Shown one piece after another: positions 1 to 12,396 of a DNA stretch of 64,000 bases (position 1 is its first letter; each line of letters starts with the position of its first letter). Under the pieces are notes generated by a model, which worked only from the letters and a program-made list of their open reading frames with translations, was not told where the DNA came from and did no database searches. Source of the DNA: Amylostereum areolatum (taxonomy: Eukaryota > Basidiomycota > Agaricomycetes > Russulales > Stereaceae); contig SAXG01000001.1 of NCBI GenBank assembly GCA_012932865.1, forward strand, positions 361,693-425,692, in the 5' to 3' direction. The translations under genes and the position numbers were made by a program.

Positions 1-3000
1 TACCCTCCTCGAACTGGTAGAACACATCCACATCGTCCGTTGCCTGCAATCCCGCCTTCTTCCTCAACTTCTGCACGCGGTTGATCAACTCTCGAGCAAG
101 CCATTCGCCCGCGAGCTCGGGGTGGACCTGCACGTCCAACCGTACGACGACATCGTTGTCTGTATGCGTCGCGTATTGGGCCTCTCCGCCCGCAGGAAGC
201 TCTATATACCGCTGCACGGTAAGGTCTCCTGTCACGAGGTCGATGCCCGCGACGGTGATCGTCCCAGTCTTCGTGTAAGCTTTCACATCTTCGCTCTTTA
301 CGGACGTAAGCGCGTTCTTGACCTTGCCCAGGTTGCTACGCAGTTTTTTTCCAAGAATGCTCCAGTCTGCGACTGCGCGATAGCGCACGCCGGACAATGC
401 CTCGTCCGAAGTGAAGACGACATCACGGACATTCAGTTCGGACTGGATGTATCGCTGTAGTGATTTCACGTCTTCAAGATATTCGGAGTCTGCGTGGAAG
501 ACAAGGAGCTCCTTGAGCGGGGTCTGGATAAGCTGTCAGTGATGCTGGCCTGCCGTGATCAGATGTGAAACCAACCTTCAGAGACAGATTGTTACGTTCG
601 CGGATGTTGCGTGTGAGCTCGATGACCGACTGCATCCGCTTGACCTGGCGCTCGATCACTTCATCGAAGTATTCGCCTTTGACCTCTGGGAACGACAAGA
701 AGTGGATGGAACGAGTGTCGCCGGCTTCGGGGTCCTCCGGGATGAACGTACGGAGCGTTTGGTACATGTTCTCCGTAAGGAAAGGGGTATACGACGACTT
801 CGACGATGATCAGTAAGCGTATAGAATATAAACACAGTGGAACACTCACCATTGTTAGACAAAGTGTAAAGAGCGCCTCAAACAAAGTGTTCAGCGCCGC
901 GATGGTGTCTTCCTTACCATCTTCGCCCTTCAGTCGCCTCCGGTTGAAGCGGATGTACCAGTTTGTGAGTTCGTCTACAAGATCCAGCAGGCGAGGAATG
1001 ATGGTGTATAGCCTGTACGCCGCCATCTCTGTCTTTACAAGAGCGATGAGTGACTGGCAGCGCGCAAGGATCCAACGATCCATGACGTTATTTGAGACGG
1101 GGGCGTGTGCGTCGTAACGGAACTCGTGCCCGGTGGTTTTCTTCAACAATGCAACTTGCCCAAGGAAGAACCGGAAGGCGTTGAGCCACGGCAGAAGAAC
1201 ACGGGATATGACCTCCCGAACCCCTTCCTCACGGAAGCGGAGGTTGTCGCCACGAACGATGGGTGAGTTGACCAAGAACATCCTAGTTGCATCTGCGCCG
1301 TACTGGTCAATGACCAGGTTGGGATCCGGGTAGTTCTTGAGGCTCTTAGACATCTTCTTGCCATCGCTACGTTGGAAGGTCAGTTCCTGCCTGGAGGATG
1401 ACAAACAGCAAACTCACGCAGCGAGAACAAGTCCTGTGACGATAAGGTTTTTCCAAGGCGCCTTGCCAAACAAGTGCGTCGAAAGCACGAGGAGAGTGTA
1501 GAACCAGCCTCTTGTTTGGTCGATACCCTCCGAGATGAAGTTTGCTGGGAACGTCCTCTCAAACAGCTCCTTGTTTTCGAACGGATAGTGTAGCTGGGCA
1601 TAAGGCATACTACGGCAGTGATCAACGTCTGAATCACTCCGAATTAGCAGACGACGAACCTGCCAGATTCAAACCAACAATCGAAAACCTCCTCGATACG
1701 CTTCAGGTTACCGTTGCCTTTTTGCGAAGGAATGGTGATGTGGGCTATCTTGTCAGGATGAAGGTCGGTAATTCCCTTGTGTCCAGAGAGCCGTTCGAGT
1801 TCTTCCACGGATCCAACTGCAATGATCTAAATGCACATAAGCCAGGTGTAGACAAATCAAGAAATGATAGGCTGGACCTCTTCCATGTCTTCAGACGCCC
1901 AGAGCGGGATCGGCGTGCCCCAGTAACGATTACGAGAGATGTTCCAGTCGCGGGCGTTGGCTATCCAGTTTCCGAATCTACCATCGCCGATATTCTGTGG
2001 TACCCTGGCGAGAATGAGATGTTCGCTTTCTACTTCAGGTAAACAATCTCTTACCATCTTGTCTCGCTGTTGTTCTCCACAAGTTGGTCTACGATCGGCT
2101 GGACTCGGACGAACCATGCCGGGATGGCACGATAAAGCAATGGCGCGCCTGACCTACGGAATAAGTCAGATATGTCCGATACAACGAACGACCTTGGGAA
2201 ATCACCTCCAACAAAATGGGTACGAATGTTGTATAGTTGACTGTACGATCAAGCGTCCCTTCGCCTTAACCACCTTCTGGATCTCTTTGTCTGCGTCCTG
2301 CCAGGGTAGACGTCAGACTGCAGTGGAGCAGCATGGGAGGGAGCCTGACCTTGACATACTGGCCGACAAAGTCAGGAACTTCGTCCGTAAACCGCCCAGA
2401 ATCGTCGATCGGACAAGGGGGCGTGTCTTCAGGACGAAGCACACCGTGAGCCATAGCGACCCGATGATCGTCCTCGCCGAATGCCGGTGCTTGGTGAACG
2501 ATGCCCGTTCCGTTTTCGTCAGTAACATAGGTGTCGACGAGGACGCGGAACGCTTTGTCTTCGTACTGAGAAGTTAGGTGTCAGTGAAGGCAGATGGCAT
2601 TGCTGCATCACAACCGCGACTCGCCTTCTCGGTGAAGTATTCAAACATCGGGACATATCGCCAGCCCTTCATGTCTGCACCCTTGAATTCACCAATTTTT
2701 TTGTATTTGGCCTTTTTAGGGTCTTTGTAGAGCGTGCGTAGCAGTTTCTCATGAAGGATGAAGTTCTCGTCTCGATCCTGGTCGTGAATTTTGATGTAGG
2801 TGTAGTCGGGATGAACGCAGAGTCCGAGATTTGATGGAAGGGTCCATGGTGTGGTTGTCCAGGCCAGCAAAGACGTTTTGGGGTCATTGACCAAGGGGAA
2901 GGAAACAGTGACTGGTGACAGAACCTTCGTTTGAGAGTAATGTTTTTGGGGAGAGATACGACCACTCACCTGCGGGATCGCTAACATCCTTGTAGTTCAA

Positions 3001-3709
3001 TCCAGCCTCGAAGTTCGATAAGGGGGTCAGAAGGCCGGTGGAGTATGGCATGACCCGGAGACCGCGGTAGACAAGACCTTTTTCGAACAGCTCCTTGAAG
3101 GCCCACCATACGCTCTCCATGAAGCCGAGGTTGAGGGTCTTGTAGTCGTTATCGAAGTCTATCCAGCGACCCATGCGCTCGACAGTTCTTCTCCACTCTC
3201 CCGAATATCGCATGACAATGGCACGGCACTCTGCATTGTATGCACCGATGCCCATGTCGAGGACGTCCTGACGCGACTTGATGCCCAGCTTTTTGTCGAT
3301 CTCGTGTTCCACAGGAAGTCCGTGGGTGTCCCATCCGAATCTACGGGGAACATGAAATCCTGATACATGTGCATGGCGCGTCACAATATCCTAACGAAAA
3401 GGGTTGGTAAAGGAAGATCAGAGAAGGATCGAAACTCACCTTGATTGTCCCGGCCAGAAGATGCCCGTAATGAGGCAGACCAGTAGCAAACGGTGGTCCA
3501 TCGTAGAAAGAAAATTCAGGTCGTCCCTCGGAAAGTTTCAAGCTTGTCTGGAAGGCATCGATCTCGCGCCAGAACTCGATGACTTTCTCCTCCTCCTTTG
3601 CAAAGTTGAAAAGAGCCGATACTAAAGGATGGAGGAGGGGCTGTTCATGCGAGGTCAACGAAAAAGTGCAATCCAGGGAGGACGTACGATCGTGCGCCGG
3701 AAATGCCAT
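1..3709 (-). CDS. ILS1: Cytosolic isoleucyl-tRNA synthetase (3' end outside window)
   Basis: Charges tRNA-Ile with isoleucine in the cytosol. It is a class I synthetase. The start at 3709 gives MAFPAHD, followed by an intron that joins to a [17 protein letters not shown] segment typical of eukaryotic IleRS. The class I HIGH motif appears as PHYGH (about 3460) and the KMSKS motif as [14 protein letters not shown] (about 1330-1360). In between are the CP/editing region with the [11 protein letters not shown] motif (about 2840) and the tRNA-binding helices ([12 protein letters not shown] near 940). About ten short introns can be joined without loss of frame. The C-terminal domain is still open at base 1, so the stop codon lies outside. 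I saw no frame break here, unlike several neighbours. Identity is near certain from the two signature motifs; individual exon borders are inferred by eye. Confidence 0.95.
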
Positions 3710-4112
3710 GTCGATCCCGGAATTCGCTATGATCTAGGATCTCGTAAGGAGGTACTTCTTGGTTTGGCCCTGGACGTGGCGCGATGTTTAATGTTTAGAC
3801 TTTTACTGTACGGAGAGCGATATGAAGGTGGTGGTAAGTTATGGCGTAACGGGGGATACTAGATGCTATTCGTCCAATGACCGAGTCGGGCTTTGGCAAT
3901 GCGAGCGGATGAGTCGACTGATATCTGCCACGTGACGTGTCAGCGTATTTTGCAATATTCCGTGACGACGTCCATCCAAAATCACATATAAGTAAGTATT
4001 TTCCCAATCAACGTAAAGATTATACAGGGAGCATTCTACAAGTATAAGTTAGTCGGAAGCACCGTTATATATTGTCCAGCGACCCCAAGGCGTTGCGAGC
4101 CTCGCCAAATTT
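3710..4112. other. Intergenic: IleRS upstream region and EXS gene 3' flank
   Basis: About 400 bases between the IleRS start and the stop codon of the next minus-strand gene. It should hold the IleRS promoter. I see no open frame with family resemblance and no clear TATA box. Confidence 0.5.
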
Positions 4113-5730
4113 TCAACGAGCATCTGACATCAGCTCCAATCTCTCCGCGAGACCCTCCTCGTTTTCTTCCAGACTTGATCGTCCCGAACTGCGCAGGCTG
4201 TGGCCTACCCCAGATCGGGTTGCGCTGTAGCCTTCCTGCGCGCTCTTGATCACCTCCCATTCCACTCGCACGAAGACCCACACCCATCGGCGCACGAGCT
4301 CCGCGACTTCGACCCAAAATATCAAGATAGAACCTTCACTTTTCATGTGTGCGTGAAGGTGACTCGAGAGCTTCACGCTCCACGTCAAGCGAAGAATAAG
4401 ATCCAGGAAAATGGCGAGAGGATAGAGGGGAAGTGGGAAGAGGAGAATGCTGCGAAGGCCGTAAGGATGTGAAGACCTACGCGAAGTGGACGAGAGGGAG
4501 AAGATAGGGGTTGAAGAATTCTCTCGGACCAGCGGGTTCGTAATCGATTGAGCACGTTCGTGCATGCTGGGAAGGAGGAGGGGGCGAGGAGGTGACGAGT
4601 GACGTTTGGAGGTATGGGAGGATGGCTTCAAGAGATCAAAACCCCAATCATTCGTCACATCCCACCAAAAGGAATAGAGAGAATTAACGATGGCGGCAAG
4701 GAGCCTGCACATCTGTAAGCTAGAGCATCCGGAAGAAGCGTAGCATAATCGTACCATAGTCGGAAGAGTTGATGCTCGCCATGCCACGCCTCCTGCACTA
4801 CTTGCTCGCCTTTAACAGCCACTAAATCCTTCACCACCAAAAGTTGTGCCGCGGACAGGTAGATAACCGGGAAAGACGACGCGTACTTGATCGCATTGTA
4901 GAGGGGTCTCCTGCTCTCGTTGTACGGCAAGCAATACTCGATCATGCACTGGCGAAATCGAACGGCGTAAGGGAGACTGAAAGCAAATGTGTTATAATGG
5001 TACATTCCACCCAGTGCTCATCGGCGGACACACCTCATCAGTGTTGGCAAAATCCAACGCGCCCAACCATCTTGCCTCGGAGGGGTCAGAAGGCTCCCGC
5101 CGGGAAGTAGCATGAACAGAGACAACCAGACGTCGCCCAGCACCTTCGCATACGACGTAAAGATATCCGCGAAAACGACATCCGAAAAGTACACCGGGCT
5201 ATTTGCTGACGCAAACAGGCATCTCCGGATAGAACTTAAAAAATGCAGCTGTGAGCAGGCAGTATACTGACTGTAACCGGAGAAAAACTTACAGCAGGAA
5301 GGCGTCGCGCTTCACGCTTTGCCAGCACATCGTACGGGTTCAACAGCGCTATGAGAGCTAAGAGTGCGCATAGGCTCGGTATGAATTTGTACAGGTCCGA
5401 GAACGATGGGTTTCCGTGGACGGCGAGATGATAGAAAACCCATGCCGCAAAGCACCATGCGATGTAAAAAGAGGCGAAGTGGTACAGCGGTGTGTAGAGT
5501 GAGGCTGGATCGGACACAAGTTTGAATCCACGATGTCGATGATCTACATGCGCGACTGAATCGTCAGGATCCACGTTGAGGTCGAGGGCGGTGGCAGCAT
5601 CGACGCCGAGGTGACGGAGGCCATGAAGGTTGGCTGCCCAGCCAGCGATGCCGAGGCCTATGAGAAAAAGGACGCGGAAAGGAAGGGGAAAGGCTACGAT
5701 GAATGAGATGTCGTCGTGTGCATCGTTCAT
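4113..5730 (-). CDS. ERD1: EXS-domain membrane protein, Erd1-like
   Basis: A multi-pass membrane protein with the EXS domain shared by yeast Erd1 (Golgi, retention of ER and Golgi proteins, phosphate recycling) and the C-terminal half of XPR1/SYG1 phosphate exporters. The start chosen is MNDAHDDISFIVAF at 5730, because what follows is a hydrophobic helix and the divergent neighbour begins only 153 bases away. EXS hallmarks: SPVYFSDVVFADIFTSYAK, LPYAVRFRQCMIEY, then NAIKYASSFPVIYLSAAQ and SLYSFWWDVTNDWGFDLL. At least four introns are needed; the third is cleanly solved by donor GTACGA at the codon for the last W of LFRLW. There is no SPX domain, which favours Erd1 over XPR1. Stop at 4113-4115. 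Confidence 0.85.
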
Positions 5731-5883
5731 GGTCGTGTCCTCTGCTGAAGGAGCATCGGGTTCGTCGTCACGGTCGAGTGGCAACTTGAAGGTGTTGTCC
5801 GCAGTGACACGCCGCGGCGAAAGCGCCCGTGGAGAAGCCAAACCGAGGAGCCGCGCTTCGCTTCCTGCCACAACCACCCCGAC
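5731..5883. promoter_or_regulatory. Shared divergent upstream region, ERD1-like / SNU23
   Basis: Only 153 bases separate the two divergent start codons, so both promoters and both 5' leaders must fit here or overlap coding sequence. No TATA box is evident. Confidence 0.5.
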
Positions 5884-6690
5884 ATGGCGGACAAGGGTGG
5901 CGCGTATGCTACGAAAGCATCCGACACCGACTTCAGGCGCAAATGGGACAAGGAAGAGTATGCAGAACGCGCAAAGAAGAAGGATGAGGAGGAGCGTGAA
6001 CGCATGCGCGAGAATGAGGAGCGGCTGAAGCAAGGTAAGAAACCCCTTCTCCTCATCCTACGTTTCTCTTACCCATGCGGTCTTCGTCTCCTAGGAAAGA
6101 AACCCCTCAAGGGGAAAAAGCAGGATCTCCCCAAGCCGACCGAGCTCATGAAACGGCGCGAGAACGATCTCGAATTAGACAAGAACCTTGGGAAGACGAT
6201 GGTGGTCAACAACCCCGGCGGACGAGGACCTGGCCAGCCAGGATTCTACTGTGAGACTTGTAATCGTACATACAAAGATAGCACGGGATATCTGGACCAC
6301 ATCAACGGACGTGCACGTATGTCTATTCCCCTCCCTGCTATGTGCAATACATCATAACCCCTCCTCTTTCTAGATCTGCGTGCCCTCGGACAGACGACGC
6401 GTATCGAACGCTCGACGGTCGAGCAAGTCCGCGCGCGCATCGCCTACCTACGCGAGAAAACCAAGGAAGCTTCCAATGCAAAAGCATTCGATTTCGATCA
6501 ACGTTTGAAGGATATTCGCGACAAGGAACTCGCTGTGCGAGAAGCTAAGAAGGCAGAAAAGAAGGCATCTCGCGACAAGGCGCGAATAGAGATCGCGCAG
6601 TCCTCCGCTATGGACATCGACGGCGACTCGAATATGATGGACATGATGGGCTTCAGCGGGTTTTGGCACGTCCAAAAAATGAACACTTAG
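5884..6690 (+). CDS. SNU23: U4/U6.U5 tri-snRNP protein Snu23 (ZMAT2), 3' frame shifted
   Basis: Component of the spliceosomal B complex. Exons 5884-6034, 6095-6316 and 6374 to the end join in frame. The N-terminus is charged (FRRKWDKEEYAERAKK). A matrin/U1-type zinc finger follows, FYCETCNRTYKDSTGYLDH, and then the family block GQTTRIERSTVEQVRARI. The family ends in MGFSGFGTSKK or similar. Here the sequence reads GFSG and then, with one extra G in the run at 6658-6660, runs on as FWHVQKMNT to a TAG at 6690. Dropping one G gives GFGTSKK and a TGA at 6680-6682. The identity is secure; the last residues are either altered by a real insertion or by an assembly error. Confidence 0.9.
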
Positions 6691-6822
6691 CCTTCCTCCT
6701 CCTCCTCCTCCTCCCCAGTACGTTCTTCATGCTGTTCTTTGCTATTTTATCAACGCTGTATCGTATTGTACATTAATGCCATCGCTGTAGCTATACGAAG
6801 ACCCTGGTCCATGGCCGAAAGT

Positions 6823-9800
6823 TCAGAGTCCCTGCGTCAGAGCCACCGTGTCCTCCAATCCCCGGACTAGCACGTCCTTCATGGCCCGTCCAGGTTTCAC
6901 AGCTTCCTTGCACTCGAGTCCCTTCCTCTCCAGGCCTTCCAACACCCCCATCCATAGCGCGTCCTCTGCGGTCGGCCCACAAACGCCCCGTACGCGAACC
7001 TTCCCATCGAGCACCTTCAACGCGGCGAACGCCACTGGGTAGCCAACGGTGCGCGCCATGGCGGACGCTTTCTCATCACCATACACGGTCATCGTCGATG
7101 TGTGAATCTCCTGTCGACCGTGGACATCCTCCGCCACGACCTCGTGCGCGAGAAGGACCAGATCCCTCTCATGGGGCTCATAACGGAGGACGTGCGCCAA
7201 ATGCAATGCAAGAAGGTCTGCAGGGGGGAGCGCGACTTTCGACACAGGCGGAAGGGCGATGGCGGGAACCGAGCCAGGAGGAGAGGGCATCAGACCAAGC
7301 CTCGAAAGGGCATCTACCAGCGGCGAAAGGCGTTGAGGCTGCAGAACGTCGGACAAGGCGTCCAGAAGAGATTGACGATCCGACGGAATGGGTGTGTTTA
7401 TCTGCTGTTGTAGGGCGAGACGCGTGAACTGAGGACCAGTCTTCCACCATTATAGCTTCGTTAGATTCCAAAAGCCCGATCGTCTTGAACGAGTGCATGA
7501 GGGCCTGCGAAGCCTGGATACCTGTCATAAATTCATGTTCATATCGGAGACCGAACATAAGTAGTGGAGGTAATCTTACCGCAGCGTGCCGCGGAGGACG
7601 GTCTGCGCGTCGGGAAGTTGATAAATGTCCTTGTATGGGATGCTGTCCCGGTTGGCCAGCCCCTCTAGCCGTAAAACATTGGACACGGGCACATCAGGGA
7701 AGTGCTGGAGTAAGATCTTGTCTCCAGGTATCTCCCGAACCTTCGATAGCAGTGAATAAGACATTTCGCTTCCAAGACAGACATTACTCTCACCTTTCCT
7801 TCCAATAAAACCTTGGCACCCTCTCCCGCCGCCCTGAGGACTCCACGAGGACTCCAACTGAACTTGTACCCGAGGGGAACGCCCTCTGCGGCCTTCGGGG
7901 GCTGGGAGTCCTCCACAGAACGACGTGAAGCTGGTCAGACGCTTGTTCTCGGCCTTCAAGCGCGTAATCAAAGAATGGGCAGAGCAGTGGTCGATGCCAG
8001 GATCAAGCCCTATCTCGTTGAGCAAGAGCACATCCGCATCTTGTGCACTATATTCTAATTAGCATGGAAGAGAGGAGCAATCGCGAAGGGACAAACCGAG
8101 AGTGAAGACCATGCATGGCCGGGGATATGTATGATGCAGTTACCAAGTGTTTCTTGTGCTGGATGCACATCTCGGCTATGGAGGGGTGGAATGGCGCGGG
8201 AAGCAAGCTAAAGTAGGTGGCCCGACAATCACTAAACCACTTCCCAGGTAATCAGAAGAGGGACTACCTGACGACTACGTCGCATGCATCAACGAGGTCC
8301 GCTGACTGTGCCATGCTGGTTTATGTCGATCAACACGGCCTTTGCGTTATCGTATTGAGCGACAAGCTTCTTCGCTTCTTGCAATGAGTTGCTGGCTACC
8401 AGAGACTTTGTAACTGTGTACCACAGGTAGCAATCTAGGAGGCAACAGTACCGACAATCACTTCCACATCTGACCTACTCGCTAGCTCGTCCACCGCTGG
8501 CCCTGCAACCATTCCACTTCCCAAGACCAGAACTTTCTTCTTCTTCAGCCCCGCGTTGGCCGCACAGCGAACCTGTTCGTCTTGTTGGGTGCGCCACGCA
8601 TCCACTTTGTCTCCGAGCCATTCGAATCCTTCCCTGACCTTGCCACCGCTGGCCACGCTTGCCCTTCGCAACGCACCAATAGCTTCTTCGTCCTGTACGG
8701 GAAGACCACGGTACTCATTGACCAACGCGCGCACATAGCGGGAGACTTTACCTGCGAACGCGGCACTGGCATCCGCAGGAAGACTCGCGGGGAGAATGTC
8801 GACGGACATAACTGCCACACCGCCCACGTCGAAGGTGGGAGAATCGAGCGTCGTTGCATGCGTAACAAACTCGAGACCGCCTTCAATGTCACACGAGATG
8901 TCGCCGACAGCGGCCAGACGTGTCGCGAGCGGCAACTGGGCGGTGGTGAGCAGCCGGGGGAAGGCAGGCGTCCACCCTGCTCCGTTGATGAGCAGTGTGA
9001 GGTAAGGCGCGACCTGCACATCACGTTAGGTTAGGAACACGATACAGGGGATATAGACGAACCTTGGTATGGAAGTGGGACTGATATGCGTGAGGGTTCG
9101 CGTAATAGTCCGAACGATCATACGGTGCACCGTCTGTTCGGGTGATGTATGCGCTGGGGAGTGCATGCACGACGTAAACCTTACGGAGGTCGGTGTCTGG
9201 AACAAACACTGGTCAGGCTTGTGCACAACTGCTGGTGAGTTGGATGTTCCTACCTGAGCTGTTAACAAGGGAAGGCAAGTCTTCAGCCGACACCTTGACG
9301 ATTGGTAGTTCTGACAGGATCGATAACGTGCCCTCCGTCACGTTTCCGTTGCTGGTAGAGAGATCAGACTGGCGGACCGGAAAAGCGGGGGAGGAGACGT
9401 ACCCGGTCACACCAATGATGCACGGTCCCAGACTCTCAGGTGTCCCGTGCTCAATTATTTGACGACCTATATATCGCAACTGGGCACGATGGGAGTCGAG
9501 CGAGGGGGACGTATGGGGCCGTGGGGTGTACTAAAATCCTAGTTCAAATACAAATGATCTCGAAGGCTCATATCACTTACAAGAAAGGGGGAAGCCACGC
9601 CGCGCTCGAGATGCTTGTGTGCCATAGCGGCCAACGATTCAAGAGCCCCGGCCACTAAACAGTCACGGCGTCATGATCTTGCATAAAAATACGCGAGGAA
9701 CAGTACATACCTCCCGCGAAAAACCCGAATGCAACGGTCCTCTTTCCGTTCCCATCCGTCAGTAGTTCATAGTCAATGAGCCGCGCCTCAAGACCGGAAT

Positions 9801-10323
9801 TTCCACCAGAATTTCCAGCATATGCATCTCCGCCCTTCAAAAATCTAGAGAGCAATGACATATTGTAGTCTTGTCCTTTGATCGTATGCGAGAACATCAA
9901 GTGCGTTCGTGGCACCAAAAAGTCCTTTTTGACTGGAGAAGGAACTGGACTGGTAATGAGAGTAGAAAGTGGGGTCTCCTTGATGCCCATAACCAAATGA
10001 GCAGGTTCGAGAGTAGGATGTATTTCTGCACCCGCCTGTCCTTAAGCCTGAGTATCGCGAACACGGGTTTCTCCAAAGAGATTACGCACATAGATGTAGT
10101 CGTCGATGGGAAACACCCTCTTTTCACATTCCTGCACCAATACCCGCACACCGTCCCTCCCCACCAAGTCCGCGACTGTGTCCGGCGTGAGCGGTGAACG
10201 ACGCTCCCAAAGACGTCCAGGGTCCTCCTGTCGAAGACCTACGACGACTGGAGTCTTTGAGGAGCTGTAACGAGTGTGTCTGGCTCGGGCCAGCGAAACC
10301 GGCGCGCGACGAAGAAGTGGCAT
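6823..10323 (-). CDS. AASS: Bifunctional lysine-ketoglutarate reductase / saccharopine dehydrogenase, with three frame breaks
   Basis: A fused two-enzyme lysine-degradation protein. The N-terminus [20 protein letters not shown] looks like a mitochondrial presequence. It is followed by the LKR (alanine dehydrogenase/PNT-like) half: [42 protein letters not shown], [13 protein letters not shown] and [14 protein letters not shown]. The SDH half has the nucleotide-binding [18 protein letters not shown], then [38 protein letters not shown] and [16 protein letters not shown]. About ten introns. Three one-base insertions interrupt the SDH half: near 8318-8319 (after KAVLIDIN), at 7892-7893 (after GGLPAPE) and at 7429 (before FTRLALQQQ). 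Each is resolved by removing a single base. Most ascomycetes have separate Lys1 and Lys9 enzymes for biosynthesis; a fused protein suggests a catabolic mitochondrial enzyme as in animals and plants. Stop at 6823-6825. Confidence 0.88.
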
Positions 10324-12396
10324 GTTGCAAGAGGTGTTCAGGGGTTGTTTGAAATAACTTCTGTGATTGACAAGCTTTAAATTTTAGACGACGTGTCCGC
10401 GTGCAAGGAGGGGTTCGTGTGGTAGAACTAGAAGATAGAAGTCGTTGCAAGGCAAACAACACGTCGGACCACGGACAAGGAGTCGAATGCCGCGTTGCGA
10501 CGATGATCCGAGCCGTGGTCTGCTCGGTTGATGCATTGTTCTGGAGGCGCCCGTCCGTCGACGCGCCCACAAACTTGACTCACGTGCTGAAGCGATGCAG
10601 ACACGCGACGCGAACTCCTCCACAGCTCAGAGTCAGAGCCTCTGAGTCTGAGAAGCAAACACCTCTCGATCCTGGATATCGATGAGGGATCGTACCAACG
10701 TCTAATAAATAGATGTGAGAAGGAGTAAAATAGAGGTCAGCACTTGGTAAGCAAGTTACGTAGGTACTTAATGGCCATGGGCTGCTGTACGGTGTCGCTA
10801 TCCAGTCAATACAGAGTCAATGACATGTTGAGAACAGTCTGTTCGGCCACTGAGACGATAAAAATAAATAAAATCCCACGCTCACGCCGAACTTCAAGGG
10901 TACTTCTCCATGATATGTATGTGCAAAGTATAGCTGAACTGGTGGGGATACAAAGGAAGCACGGGTCCGTGTCGATATCGATGATGCGTTCTAAGCCATG
11001 ATGGTTTACGATTCCTACAGGGAATTTCATAAGATGTATTAGTTGACTGCGTCCGCACGTACACGGTACACCGTGAGTTGTGCGGGAACTTGGAGGGGTT
11101 TGAGAGTATAGGCGTTTCTTCTTGTCTAGATTGGCGGCATATATCAATGAGCCATCGATGAGCCGTGGTTCAGATTCTAGCAGCAGAAAGAAGAACACAT
11201 GTTACGCTTCGAGAAGTGTAGAACGGTCCTGGAGGGGATGGTACTTGAGCTTGAGTGGTCGAGGAAGAGGCGAGGTCAACGAGGGCACCCTAATTCCACG
11301 ATCACGTGTTGCGCGTCGCCGCTTCAGCGTTCTCACTGTCAGGCTTTCTTTCAAGCTTGCGGCTCGCATGAGTCGCATCCACACACTTTCCTATATCTTC
11401 TTTCCAACGTTCCTGCATGTCGGATTTTCGGAGACCACGAGTGCCGTCAGTTGCTTTCTCCCGCTCAGGGTCCCTCTCCTCCGAACACGGGTGTGTCGTC
11501 ACACGTAGTAAGTACTGATTCGGATCCCCCCACGCAACTGCATCCCGACGATAGATCAGATTTGGGATCCATGGCCTCATGTTGAGCAGTAAGCGGGTAT
11601 ATACGTAGCGCTTGTAATGGATGATAAAATGACGTCCCTTGCTAGTATGCGACCATCTGACATCGCGGTGGATCAGGATGGCGGTTCTCTAACAGCGCCC
11701 TTCCCCTCCCGTGGGCTCATATGTTCAAACGCGAGCTCACAAGGTCTCAAGCCAAGCTAAAAACCTACGCTCAACGAACCCATTCCAATAGTGGAAACCC
11801 GACAAACATCGTGGACCACATCTTCTGAACAGCCAGCTGACACGGACCTTGCGTCTCGTGAGTGCGCTTCATTCTATCAAAACAAACGGATGTGGGAGCG
11901 AAACACACTAAGCTTGAAATGCATTTCCGTTTGCAGGCAACAGGATACGATAACGTGAACACGGATGGCGGTCCTGTCCGTCGGGCTTGGATATCCATCC
12001 TAGTCAGTGCTCCCGCTTACAAGTCCCTTCCTCGCTCTCCCGAATATGTCTCACCGCAGCATCATCCGCGGGAAAAACCGGCGGTCAACAACCAATCTTG
12101 GTCCCGTGCGCCGCCTCTGACAAGGTCAGCCAGTCCTTTCGGGGACGCACGGGAGATCGGGATCGGAAGTACACGTGATGGACGCGCAAACGGGCGCAAG
12201 AGGAGGCTGAACACGGAGAGAACCAACTCCCAGAGGCACACCCATGAGCCTAGTGACGGTGTCTCTCCAGTAGTCATCATGGGACGGCGGGACGGGCGAT
12301 TTCCCGCGATCCACCTTCTCAGGATATAAAGACCTGTGGCGTTCCCTGTCTTACCATCACTCTCCTCCCTTGACCACAAGATTAACATTGTCCAAC
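10324..12396. other. Long divergent intergenic region, AASS / FDH
   Basis: About 2.1 kb between two divergent start codons. Several open frames of 60-150 codons exist (for example 10806-11198 on the minus strand) but none resembles a known family or has convincing splice structure. The right end carries the FDH core promoter. Confidence 0.5.
12324..12330 (+). promoter_or_regulatory. TATA box of the formate dehydrogenase gene
   Basis: ATATAAA lies about 70 bases before the ATG at 12397, followed by a CT-rich leader (around 12345-12375). This arrangement is typical of strongly expressed fungal genes. Seen directly; the function is inferred from position. Confidence 0.6.
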
